64,000 bases of DNA from Cellvibrio sp. pealriver. Its GTDB lineage: Bacteria; Pseudomonadota; Gammaproteobacteria; Pseudomonadales; Cellvibrionaceae. Position 1 is the stretch's first letter. Every line of letters starts with the position of its first letter. The notes beneath the pieces are model-generated. The model had not been told where the DNA came from and did no database searches. It saw nothing but the letters and a program-made list of their open reading frames with translations. Shown here piece by piece: positions 53,774-61,949 of the stretch. The DNA lies in assembly GCF_001183545.1 (NCBI RefSeq), contig NZ_KQ236688.1, forward strand, positions 3,856,395 through 3,920,394, read 5' to 3'. The position numbers and the translations under genes are program-made.

Positions 53774-54150
53774 GATGGTTCTCCATTATCAATACGATGG
53801 TTAATGGATTATGTTTGGATAAACATAACGTCATGATGGTAATTGCAGAATATATGCCATGCGTTTTAAGTGATTGAAAAACGGAGACTTGCATTGTTTT
53901 AAGCAGTAGATATTTTGTAATTCTTGCAAAAAATAAAAATAACGGAATTTTTGAAAAATTATTTTTATATCAATCGTTTTTTTGAATTAACTTTTATGCA
54001 GATAGTTTTGTGCGTGGAATGATTCAGGTGTGTAACTGGCTGGGTTATGAAGCTGGCTGTTCCAGAAAACTGACTGCTCCAGAAAACTGACTGCTCCAGA
54101 AAACTGCCGCCGCTTGATCCTTGCGGCGGTGTGTTTATCGATGTTTTTGG
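53774..54150. other. Intergenic region with 17-bp tandem repeats and a terminator-like hairpin
   Basis: 377 AT-rich bases. TCCAGAAAACTGACTGC is repeated at 54061 and 54078, with a partial third copy from 54095. A hairpin CCGCCGC / GCGGCGG at 54107-54129, followed on the minus strand by AGTTTTCT, probably ends the chitinase transcript. No gene is visible. Confidence 0.6.
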
Positions 54151-55599
54151 TTAACAGCCAAGGCTGCCTGGCCCTGCTGTTGTTCCTAAAATATTGAGGA
54201 AACGATTGAAGTCATTAATGCGGCTTTGCACCTGTGCGGGGTTGCCACCGTTGCATTCCAGTGCGCCATTAATGGTGCGGATGGTTTCACCAAAACCATT
54301 GCCATTGACGATGGAATCATGCGCAGGGCGGAAACCGGCACCGGATTGTGTCATCCAGAACCAAAGCGCGGTTTGCCATGCAACCGTTGCGTTTTGCTGT
54401 ACCAGATCCGGGTTGGCGCGCAGGTCAAGCCCGAGTGCAGCGCCTGCGGCACAATAGTTACCATTCCAACTCAACTGGATGGGGCCGCGGCCGTAATATT
54501 TTTTGCCGGGTGCACATGGGCAGGTCGCGGGGTTGCCATCCCAATCGCCACAGTAATCGCCTTGTGCAATTTCCGTTACATGCACCAAGCCGCCGGTCTC
54601 ATGGGAGAAGTTGGCCAGCGCCGCTGCCGCTTCGCGTTTTTTCATCGCCAGATCACCGGTGCCTGCAAAGGCGGGATAGCTCGCTGTGGCTGCCACTAGC
54701 CCTGCATAGGTGTAGAAGGGGTTGCGGTTGGGGAACATCTGGTTGAATTGTGCCTCGCTCACCACGGCACCAAATCCGCTTGCAGGGGGATTGGTAGTGG
54801 CAGTGCGGACAATGATGGATGACGCGCGATCATTGAAGTTGCTGATACAGCTGTTGTCGCCACGGATAGTGACTGAAGCACCGGTAAAGTCCCAATTCTC
54901 ATAGAGCACCGCCTCGTAGCCTGCGGCAACGCGAATGGAGGATATTTGGTCGTTACGTGCCCCAAGCGAGGTCATCGCATTGACATCAAATGAGCCAGTA
55001 TTAAAGCCTGCTGACCAGCCGCCATAGTTGCAGTGCTCATAGGCGGTGACGAGGCCGGTGGTGCCGCCACCGCTGCCGACGACTTCAATCCAGTTAAAGT
55101 TCCAATTGGCGGTTTGGGCAAATACGCCCAGATTGTAGGTGCCCGCATTGATATATACCGTGCGGCTTACCGTGGTCCAATTTTGCCAACCACCAGTGTT
55201 GGGGATGCTGAAATTGCCGAGTTGGATGGCACCTGCGTTTAAATCGACCGATGCGGTTGCTCCGGATGGGCTCGCCACGCGCATGCGGATGGTGTAGTTG
55301 CCGCTGGTAGGTATAGAGAGGTTGTTGTACACCAGCCATTCGGTTGCTGCTATCCAGCCGACGTTGTAGCCGCCGCCGGAATCGGTCGTCATCTCAATAT
55401 CCACTGCATCATTGCGGAAGGCTCCGCCACTGTTGCCTGCGGTGGCATCGAAAAAAGCGTTGTAATTTTCAGCTTGGTAAACCACTGCTTGGCTGGGAGC
55501 CGCAAGTGCTGCACACAGAAGCAGGGCGGGCGTGGCCAAAAGCGGTTTATGGCGTAGCCGGGTGATACAGCGAGGGAGACCGGAAAATAGGTTGATCAT
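54151..55599 (-). CDS. Secreted GH19 chitinase with CBM6-like and crystallin-like modules
   Basis: 482 residues from the ATG at 55597-55599, GAGG upstream. After a signal peptide come a CBM6-like domain (about 40-173: YQAENYNAFFDATAGNSGG, GYNVGWIAATEWLVY), a beta/gamma-crystallin Greek-key module (about 183-265: YEHCNYGGWSAGFNTGSF, AVLYENWDFTGASVTI) and the GH19 catalytic domain (about 275-482: FSHETGG with catalytic E334, GRGPIQLSWNGNY). It hydrolyses chitin outside the cell. The module order is unusual for GH19. A hexosaminidase gene 6 kb away could finish the breakdown. Confidence 0.92.
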   Translation of the reverse strand: MINLFSGLPRCITRLRHKPLLATPALLLCAALAAPSQAVVYQAENYNAFFDATAGNSGGAFRNDAVDIEMTTDSGGGYNVGWIAATEWLVYNNLSIPTSGNYTIRMRVASPSGATASVDLNAGAIQLGNFSIPNTGGWQNWTTVSRTVYINAGTYNLGVFAQTANWNFNWIEVVGSGGGTTGLVTAYEHCNYGGWSAGFNTGSFDVNAMTSLGARNDQISSIRVAAGYEAVLYENWDFTGASVTIRGDNSCISNFNDRASSIIVRTATTNPPASGFGAVVSEAQFNQMFPNRNPFYTYAGLVAATASYPAFAGTGDLAMKKREAAAALANFSHETGGLVHVTEIAQGDYCGDWDGNPATCPCAPGKKYYGRGPIQLSWNGNYCAAGAALGLDLRANPDLVQQNATVAWQTALWFWMTQSGAGFRPAHDSIVNGNGFGETIRTINGALECNGGNPAQVQSRINDFNRFLNILGTTAGPGSLGC

Positions 55600-56210
55600 T
55601 GTTATTGTCCTCATTGGATGGGTGCGGTTAATCAGGCCCCCATTGCACCGGAGTCAGAGGGGTGATGGAGCCTGATGCCAGAATGCAGATACATGGCCGG
55701 ATGTGAGCGGTTGTTATTTTATGATCGCTTGCGTTGGTGATCCGGTGTGTATCTGGCCGGGCAAACTCACCGGTGCGGTCTCTATCTCAGGGCAAGCAGT
55801 ACAAGCCAATCCAGAGCAAATCAGACCAGAGCGGTGAACAGTTTTTGCCAGCGAGTTGATCATTAAACATGCGGCGGGTGATTGCCAGTCCCAGTTTGGG
55901 TTTGCCTTTAACTGCCACTTTGACGCGCGAGTGCGACTTTTCTAAAAGGCGATAGTCAGGCGGCGATAGCAAAAACTCGAACTTTGACGACTTTCGTTGC
56001 GCAGTAGTAATAAGGCGTTCGGGTTTTGGATAGATGTGACAGCGGTATCATTTTCTGCTGAGAGAAAAAAGCGGTGTTTAGCGACCAGGGATTTTCATGA
56101 AAGTGATGAAAAACCTGTCATTCTTGTAAATTATTTTCTTTTCATGGCGTTTTTTTAATGATAGCCTAGAAAAAATGATCGTTTTTTCTGCTTTTGTTAC
56201 GAAAAAAACT
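55600..56210. other. Regulatory gap between the chitinase and the D-amino-acid operon
   Basis: About 610 bases between divergent genes. The chitinase end has no recognisable gene; a 61-residue minus frame at 55787-55972 lacks a ribosome site and coding character. The operon end is AT-rich and contains an RpiR-operator candidate at 56092-56112. Confidence 0.5.
56092..56112. promoter_or_regulatory. Candidate RpiR operator
   Basis: TTTTCAT-N7-ATGAAAA, a perfect 7-bp inverted repeat 99 bases upstream of the first operon gene. The operon encodes an RpiR-type regulator, which binds such symmetrical sites. Confidence 0.4.
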
Positions 56211-57512
56211 ATGCACAAAGAAAATAATTTACAAAAAGTGCTAACGGATCGGCTGCTTAGCCCAACCGGTAAGGGGTTGGGAGATGTCAGTTTGCAGCCA
56301 TCGATAGCCGCCACTCCCCAATTAGGCTGGAACCTGCTTGAAGAGCAGGTGAGTCTGCCGGTGGCGGTGCTCAGCCAGACGCGCATCCAACACAATCTGG
56401 GTTGGATGAAAGCCTTTATTAGTACTTACGGGCTAAAACTCGCACCTCATGGCAAGACCACCATGAGCCCGGCGCTCTTTCATCAGCAACTCGCCCATGG
56501 CGCTTGGGGTATTACTCTGGCAACTGCGCCTCAGGTGCAGGCTGCGCATCACTTTGGTGTGCGCCGTGTGCTGATGGCCAACCAGTTGGTCGGGCGCGCC
56601 AATATGGCGATCATCTCCCGCTTGCTGCAAGACCCTGAATTTGAGTTTTTCGTGATTGTCGATTCAGCCGCTAACGTCGAGCAGCTCGGGCAATTTTTTG
56701 CGCAGTCCGGCCAGACGTTGAATGTGCTGCTGGAGTTGGGCGTTGCTGGTGGGCGTACGGGTGTGCGCGATCCCCAAACCCGCGACTCGGTATTGGATGC
56801 CATCGCCCTTTACCCGCAGTCGCTCGCGTTGCGAGGGATTGAAGTGTACGAGGGTGTGCTCAAAGACGAAGCGGCCATCCGCGATTTCCTGCGTTTGGCC
56901 GTACGCGAGTTAATGACGCTGGAAGCGCACAGCCAATTGGCCGATGGTCAGGTCATTCTCACTGGTGCCGGTTCCGCCTGGTTTGATCTGGTCGCTGAAG
57001 AGTGGACAGGTGTCACCCTTGGTCGCCCGCTCGATATCATCCTGCGCCCTGGCTGCTATCTCACTCACGATGTGGGTATCTACAAAGCCGCTGAAGCGCG
57101 TATCCATGCCAGCAACCCGGTTGCTCGCGCAATGCAAACCAGCCTGCTGCCTGCGCTGCAGCTGTGGGCTTACGTTCTTTCCATTCCCGAGCCCGGCCTT
57201 GCCATTCTTGGCTTGGGCAAGCGCGACGCCGCGTTTGATGCCGGCCTGCCTATTCCTGCTATGCACTTCCGGCCCCAAAACAAGGTGCACCCCGGAAGCG
57301 AAGCTCCCATTGCTGCCCCTGCCGATTGGCAGCTCACGGCGATGATGGATCAACACGCGTTTATGAAGGTCTCGCCTGATGCTGACCTGCAAGTAGGCGA
57401 TATGCTCGCGCTGGATATTTCCCACCCCTGCCTGACCTTTGATAAATGGCGGCAGCTGCTGGTGGTTGACGATCACTACACGGTAGTCGATGCCGTGGAA
57501 ACGTTTTTTTAG
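56211..57512 (+). CDS. D-serine/D-threonine deaminase-like PLP protein (DSD1 family)
   Basis: 433 residues if started at ATG 56211; an in-frame ATG at 56175 is also possible and neither has a strong ribosome site. The alanine-racemase-type barrel has the PLP lysine in LKLAPHGKTTMSP and continues LMANQLVGRANM, LLELGVAGGRTGVRD and GAGSAWFD. The C-terminal DSD1 domain carries metal ligands in MMDQHAFM and HPCLTFDKW. It probably removes ammonia from a D-amino acid. It is the first gene of the operon. Confidence 0.85.
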   Translation: MHKENNLQKVLTDRLLSPTGKGLGDVSLQPSIAATPQLGWNLLEEQVSLPVAVLSQTRIQHNLGWMKAFISTYGLKLAPHGKTTMSPALFHQQLAHGAWGITLATAPQVQAAHHFGVRRVLMANQLVGRANMAIISRLLQDPEFEFFVIVDSAANVEQLGQFFAQSGQTLNVLLELGVAGGRTGVRDPQTRDSVLDAIALYPQSLALRGIEVYEGVLKDEAAIRDFLRLAVRELMTLEAHSQLADGQVILTGAGSAWFDLVAEEWTGVTLGRPLDIILRPGCYLTHDVGIYKAAEARIHASNPVARAMQTSLLPALQLWAYVLSIPEPGLAILGLGKRDAAFDAGLPIPAMHFRPQNKVHPGSEAPIAAPADWQLTAMMDQHAFMKVSPDADLQVGDMLALDISHPCLTFDKWRQLLVVDDHYTVVDAVETFF

Positions 57513-57520
57513 GGCGCGCC

Positions 57521-58888
57521 ATGGACGCTTTTTTCTCAGCCCTGCTCACGCCCGGCCAATGGTTATTGGTGTACGCCGCCATCAGCATCATTGCGCTGAT
57601 TTTGTTGATTGCACGCTACCGCCTCAATCCGTTTATCACACTCACGTTGGTGTCGCTCGGTTTGGGGTTGATGGCGGGCATTCCGGCAAAAGATGTGGTG
57701 TTCGTTTATGAAGCTGGCGTGGGTAAAACCCTCGGCCACATTGCGTTAGTTGTTGCGCTGGGCACCATGCTCGGAAAAATGATGGCGGAATCCGGTGGGG
57801 CCGAACAAATCGCGCGCACCATGATCCGCTGGTTTGGCGAAAAAAATGTGCACTGGGCAATGGTGTTTATCGCCTTCCTGGTTGGCTTCCCGATTTTTTT
57901 CGAAGTCGGTTTTGTATTGTTAATTCCGATTGCCTTTAACGTGGCGCGCCGCACCGGCACCTCCATGTTGTTAGTCGGTTTGCCGATGGTGGCCGGTTTA
58001 TCGGTCGTACACGGTTTGGTGCCACCACATCCTGCGGCGATGATTGCTGTCGGTGAATATCAGGCAAACGTCGGGCGCACGATTTTTTATGCATTGATTG
58101 TGGGCATTCCCACCGCGATTATCGCCGGGCCCATTTTTGCAAAATGGATTGCGCCCAAAATCCAATTGCCTGCGCACAATCCACTTGAAGAACAATTTAT
58201 TCATGCCGATGCCGAGCGTCAGTTGCCTGGTTTTGGCATCACCTTATTCACCATCATGTTGCCGGTGGTGTTGATGTTGTTGGGCGGTTGGGCCGATCTG
58301 ATTGCTGAACGCGGTACGCGCCTGAATGATTTCTTGTTGTTCATCGGCAATTCTGTTGTTGCGCTATTAATTGCAACCCTCGTGAGTTTTTACACACTCG
58401 GATTAGCGCGTGGATTTAATCGCGATTCTATTTTGAAATTCAGTCACGACTGTTTGGCTCCCACCGCGGGCATCACGTTATTAGTGGGCGCGGGTGGTGG
58501 GTTGAATCGTATTTTGGTGGAAGCGGGCATCGCCAAAGAAATTGTTGCCTTCTCATCGGATATGGCACTAACACCTTTGATGATGGGATGGCTAGTTGCT
58601 GCGTTAATGCGTATCGCCACCGGTTCGGCCACCGTTGCCATGAGCACCGCTGCGGGAATTGTTGCGCCAATCGCGCTTGCAGCGGGTTATCCGCATCCTG
58701 AATTGTTGGTGATTGCCACCGGTGCAGGCTCATTGATTTTGTCGCACGTCAATGACGGCGGCTTTTGGCTCATCAAAGAATATTTCAACATGACCGTTAC
58801 CCAGACATTAAAAACCTGGACGGTACTGGAAACCATAATCTCTTTTGTTGCGCTTGCATTTGTATCGCTGCTCGCAGCCATGATGTAA
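57521..58888 (+). CDS. Gluconate/D-serine-type (GntP family) permease
   Basis: 455 residues with about twelve to fourteen membrane segments. Family motifs are LVSLGLGLMAGI, GTMLGKMMAESGGAEQIART, VGFPIFFEVGFVLLIPIAF and TGSATVAMSTAAGIVAP. GntP members carry gluconate or, as DsdX, D-serine. Its place 8 bases after the DSD1-like gene favours a D-amino acid or an N-acyl derivative. Confidence 0.9.
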   Translation: MDAFFSALLTPGQWLLVYAAISIIALILLIARYRLNPFITLTLVSLGLGLMAGIPAKDVVFVYEAGVGKTLGHIALVVALGTMLGKMMAESGGAEQIARTMIRWFGEKNVHWAMVFIAFLVGFPIFFEVGFVLLIPIAFNVARRTGTSMLLVGLPMVAGLSVVHGLVPPHPAAMIAVGEYQANVGRTIFYALIVGIPTAIIAGPIFAKWIAPKIQLPAHNPLEEQFIHADAERQLPGFGITLFTIMLPVVLMLLGGWADLIAERGTRLNDFLLFIGNSVVALLIATLVSFYTLGLARGFNRDSILKFSHDCLAPTAGITLLVGAGGGLNRILVEAGIAKEIVAFSSDMALTPLMMGWLVAALMRIATGSATVAMSTAAGIVAPIALAAGYPHPELLVIATGAGSLILSHVNDGGFWLIKEYFNMTVTQTLKTWTVLETIISFVALAFVSLLAAMM

Positions 58889-58922
58889 GCGATAAACGTT
58901 TAAAAAAACAGGTCTTAAAACG

Positions 58923-59795
58923 ATGACGGCGTTGTTCGATATTGTGTACCACATGCGCGCCAGCCGCGACCGCTTGTCAGCGACTGAGCAAAAAATTGCC
59001 GATGCAATTTTGGACGATATCGCATTCGCTGCCGCTGCCAGTATTGATCAGCTTGCGCTAAAAGCGGCGGTGAGCATCGCGACCATTTCGCGTTTTGCAA
59101 AGTCCGTGGGTTGTGAAGATATCCGCGATCTGAAATTAAAACTCGCACAAGCGAGCGCTGTCGGTACGCGTTTTTTGGCAGAAGTACCTGCAGTTGAAGA
59201 GAGCGCATTTTATTCGCAAATTTGCAGCGAAGTGGAATCAACACTGCGCGCTAATTTATCGCGTTTTGTAGAGGCAGATTTTCGCAATGCTGCGGCGTTA
59301 TTAAACAACGCGCGGTTGATTTATATCGGCGGTATGGGTGGCGGTTCCACCATGTTGTCGGAAGAAGTGCAGTTCCGTGTGGCGCGTTTGGGCCTGGCCG
59401 TAACGGCCTACCATGATCCGGTGTTGTTGCGCATGTTGGCGGCCACTCTGACGGAAAAAGATGTACTGGTGTTGCTATCGGTCACCGGTGTTACACCGGA
59501 ATTGTTGGAAGTGGCGGATATCGCCCGTGAATACGGCGCGCAGGTGATTGTGTTCTCTGCACCGCAATCACCGCTCGCGAGTAAAGCCAGTATTTTTATT
59601 CCAATCGTGACCGAAGAAACCGATTTTATTTACAAGCCGTCAGCCTCGCGTTACGGCATGTTATTGGCGATCGACATACTCGCTACTGAATTAGCGCTCG
59701 CGCGTAAAACCGAAAGTAAAGAATTATTGCGCCGCGTGAAATTTGCGTTGGATGAATACCGCGGCGGCGATAACCGTTTGCCATTGGGTGATTAA
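58923..59795 (+). CDS. MurR/RpiR-family transcriptional regulator
   Basis: 290 residues. The N-terminal HTH_6 domain (about 10-85: LSATEQKIADAILDD, AVSIATISRFAKSVGCEDIR) is joined to a SIS domain (about 125-265: IYIGGMGGGSTMLSEEVQFR, DVLVLLSVTGVTPELLEVA). SIS domains in this family bind phosphosugars or related metabolites. It sits third in the operon and probably controls it from the candidate operator ahead of the first gene. Confidence 0.88.
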   Translation: MTALFDIVYHMRASRDRLSATEQKIADAILDDIAFAAAASIDQLALKAAVSIATISRFAKSVGCEDIRDLKLKLAQASAVGTRFLAEVPAVEESAFYSQICSEVESTLRANLSRFVEADFRNAAALLNNARLIYIGGMGGGSTMLSEEVQFRVARLGLAVTAYHDPVLLRMLAATLTEKDVLVLLSVTGVTPELLEVADIAREYGAQVIVFSAPQSPLASKASIFIPIVTEETDFIYKPSASRYGMLLAIDILATELALARKTESKELLRRVKFALDEYRGGDNRLPLGD

Positions 59796-59858
59796 TAACG
59801 AATTGATATGGCCTGTTGTTTTTGACGATATAGACAGGTGTAAGTAGGGAGCAAGTGG

Positions 59859-61316
59859 GTGAATTTTGATTTAATTATTCGCAATGCGCAGATTATTGAT
59901 GGCTCCGGTTTACCGGCGTATCGCGCAGACCTTGCGATAGTTGCAGGGCGTATTGCTGCGATCGGCGATCTTGCCGGTGCGCATGCTGCTGCAATCCGCG
60001 ATGCACAAGGACAGGTGTTGGCTCCTGGTTTTATTGATGTGCACACGCACGATGATTTGCAAGTGATCCATGCACCGGACATGCTACCTAAAGTGTCGCA
60101 AGGGATTACGACAGTGGTGGTAGGGAATTGTGGTATCAGCGCAAGCCCTGTCACTTTGAAAGGAAACTTGCCTGATCCAATGAATTTATTGGGTGCACCT
60201 GATGATTTTTGTTACGCCGATTTTGCCAGCTACAAACAAGCGGTTAATCGCGCGCAACCTGCGGTCAATGTTGCGGCGCTTGTCGGGCATACCGCACTGC
60301 GCAATAACCACATGGATCGCCTTGACCGTGAAGCAACGCGCGACGAAATTGAATTGATGCGTGTGCAATTGCGTGAAGCGCTTAAGCAAGGTGCGTTGGG
60401 TTTATCGTCGGGTCTGGCCTATGCATCGGCTTACGCCAGTACAACAGAAGAAGTGAAATTATTGGCTGAGGTGCTGAATGAAACCGGTGCAGTTTATACC
60501 ACGCATTTGCGTACAGAATTTAATGAAATTATTGCTGCGCTGAATGAAGCATTTGATATTGCCGACCATGCCAAAGCGCCCGTTATAGTGTCGCATTTAA
60601 AGTGTGCCGGCGCAGGTAATTGGGGGCGCAGCGGTGAAATATTAAAGCACCTGGAACATGCGGCAGAACATCATCCGGTAGGTTGCGATTGTTATCCCTA
60701 CAGCGCGAGTTCATCGACGTTGGATTTGCAACAGGTCACCAGCGATTTCGATATCGTCATTACCTGGAGCGAACCGCACCCTGAGCAGGGTGGAAAAAAA
60801 TTAGCCGAGATCGCCAATGAATGGGATGTGAGTTTGTTGGACGCTGCAAAAAAATTGCAACCAGCTGGCGCTGTGTATCACGGTATGAATGAACAGGATG
60901 TGCAAAAAATTCTCGCGCATCCGTTAACCATGGTGGGGTCTGATGGTCTGCCGGTTGATCCGTTGCCACACCCACGTTTGTGGGGTGCATTCCCACGTGT
61001 ACTTGGGCATTACAGCCGTGATTTGAAATTGTTCAGCTTGCCTGAAGCTGTGCGCAAAATGACACGTATGTCGGCTGATCGTTTTGGGTTGGATGATCGC
61101 GGCCGTATCGAAGTAGGCGCAGCGGCAGATGTAGTGTTATTTGATGCGGAAAAAGTACGCGATGCCGCTACCTTTACCAATCCACAGCAATTGGCCGAAG
61201 GTATCAATGCTGTGTGGGTGAACGGTGTATTGACCTACTCGCAACAACATTTAACGGGCAATCGCGCCGGGAAATTTTTGGAACGCCAGCGTGATTTACG
61301 AATTGGGTTTTATTAA
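59859..61316 (+). CDS. N-acyl-D-amino-acid deacylase (D-aminoacylase)
   Basis: 485 residues, GTG start with GGGAG upstream. It hydrolyses N-acyl-D-amino acids to D-amino acid and carboxylate with zinc. Motifs match the amidohydrolase subgroup: GFIDVHTHDD (H62, H64), VVVGNCGIS (C91), YTTHLRTE, VSHLKCAG and MVGSDGLPVDPLPHPR with the catalytic Asp. It has no signal peptide, so substrates must be imported. The DSD1-like gene would process its product. Confidence 0.9.
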   Translation: MNFDLIIRNAQIIDGSGLPAYRADLAIVAGRIAAIGDLAGAHAAAIRDAQGQVLAPGFIDVHTHDDLQVIHAPDMLPKVSQGITTVVVGNCGISASPVTLKGNLPDPMNLLGAPDDFCYADFASYKQAVNRAQPAVNVAALVGHTALRNNHMDRLDREATRDEIELMRVQLREALKQGALGLSSGLAYASAYASTTEEVKLLAEVLNETGAVYTTHLRTEFNEIIAALNEAFDIADHAKAPVIVSHLKCAGAGNWGRSGEILKHLEHAAEHHPVGCDCYPYSASSSTLDLQQVTSDFDIVITWSEPHPEQGGKKLAEIANEWDVSLLDAAKKLQPAGAVYHGMNEQDVQKILAHPLTMVGSDGLPVDPLPHPRLWGAFPRVLGHYSRDLKLFSLPEAVRKMTRMSADRFGLDDRGRIEVGAAADVVLFDAEKVRDAATFTNPQQLAEGINAVWVNGVLTYSQQHLTGNRAGKFLERQRDLRIGFY

Positions 61317-61328
61317 CAGTCGAGTGAT

Positions 61329-61432
61329 ATGAGCATCGGTGTTTCTTCTGTGACTCGCCGTGAATACGTCCATGTAGGCTCGAATGCGACATCCATGTCG
61401 CATACGGTCACAGAAGAAACACCGAAGCTCAT
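61329..61432. repeat. 104-bp extragenic palindrome
   Basis: 26-base arms (61329-61354 and 61407-61432) match with one mismatch. The arm includes TCGGTGTTTCTTCTGTGAC. Inside lies a second perfect hairpin GCGACAT-CC-ATGTCGC (61386-61401). It sits between the deacylase and RidA genes. It looks like a mobile or repetitive extragenic element; I see no second full copy in the window. Confidence 0.85.
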
Positions 61433-61473
61433 TTACAAGATGATCGCAATAAAAATATAGAAAGAGATTTGTT

Positions 61474-61863
61474 ATGACAGATATAAAACGTTATGGCGTT
61501 GAAGGTGGAAAAGGAACTGGCGGGCAGCATTTGCCATTCGCGCGTGCAGCAGGCGCAGATGGATGGTTATTTGTGTCAGGGCAAGTGCCCATGGTCAACG
61601 GTGAAATTATCGATGGCGGCATCGTTGCCCAATCACACCAAACCATTAAAAACGTATTGGCTATTTTAGCCGAAGCAGGTTACGGCCCTGAGCATGTGGT
61701 GCGTTGCGGTGTGTGGCTGGATGACCCGCGTGACTTTATGTCATTCAACCGCGTATTCATGGAATATTTCGGTGCTAATCCACCTGCGCGTGCTTGTGTT
61801 GTATCGAGCATGGTAGTGGATTGTAAAGTTGAAGTAGATTGCGTGGCCTATAAAAAACCATAA
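61474..61863 (+). CDS. RidA-family enamine/imine deaminase
   Basis: 129 residues. LPFARAAGADGWLFVSGQVP, QSHQTIKNVLAILAEAGYGP and NPPARACVVSSMVVDCKVEV give the YjgF/RidA signature including the conserved Arg (PPARAC) of the active site. It hydrolyses reactive enamines and imines released by PLP deaminases, which fits the DSD1-like enzyme of the same operon. Confidence 0.9.
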   Translation: MTDIKRYGVEGGKGTGGQHLPFARAAGADGWLFVSGQVPMVNGEIIDGGIVAQSHQTIKNVLAILAEAGYGPEHVVRCGVWLDDPRDFMSFNRVFMEYFGANPPARACVVSSMVVDCKVEVDCVAYKKP

Positions 61864-61949
61864 GCCACGAATGTAGATAAAACCATTAGATAAAATTAGA
61901 TAAAAACGTTAGATAAATTTAGATATAAAGAGAAAGATAAAAACAGTTT

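Noticed and set aside
55787..55972. 61-residue minus-strand frame in the chitinase-operon gap
   Set aside because: No ribosome site, no recognised motif and no codon bias; treated as chance.
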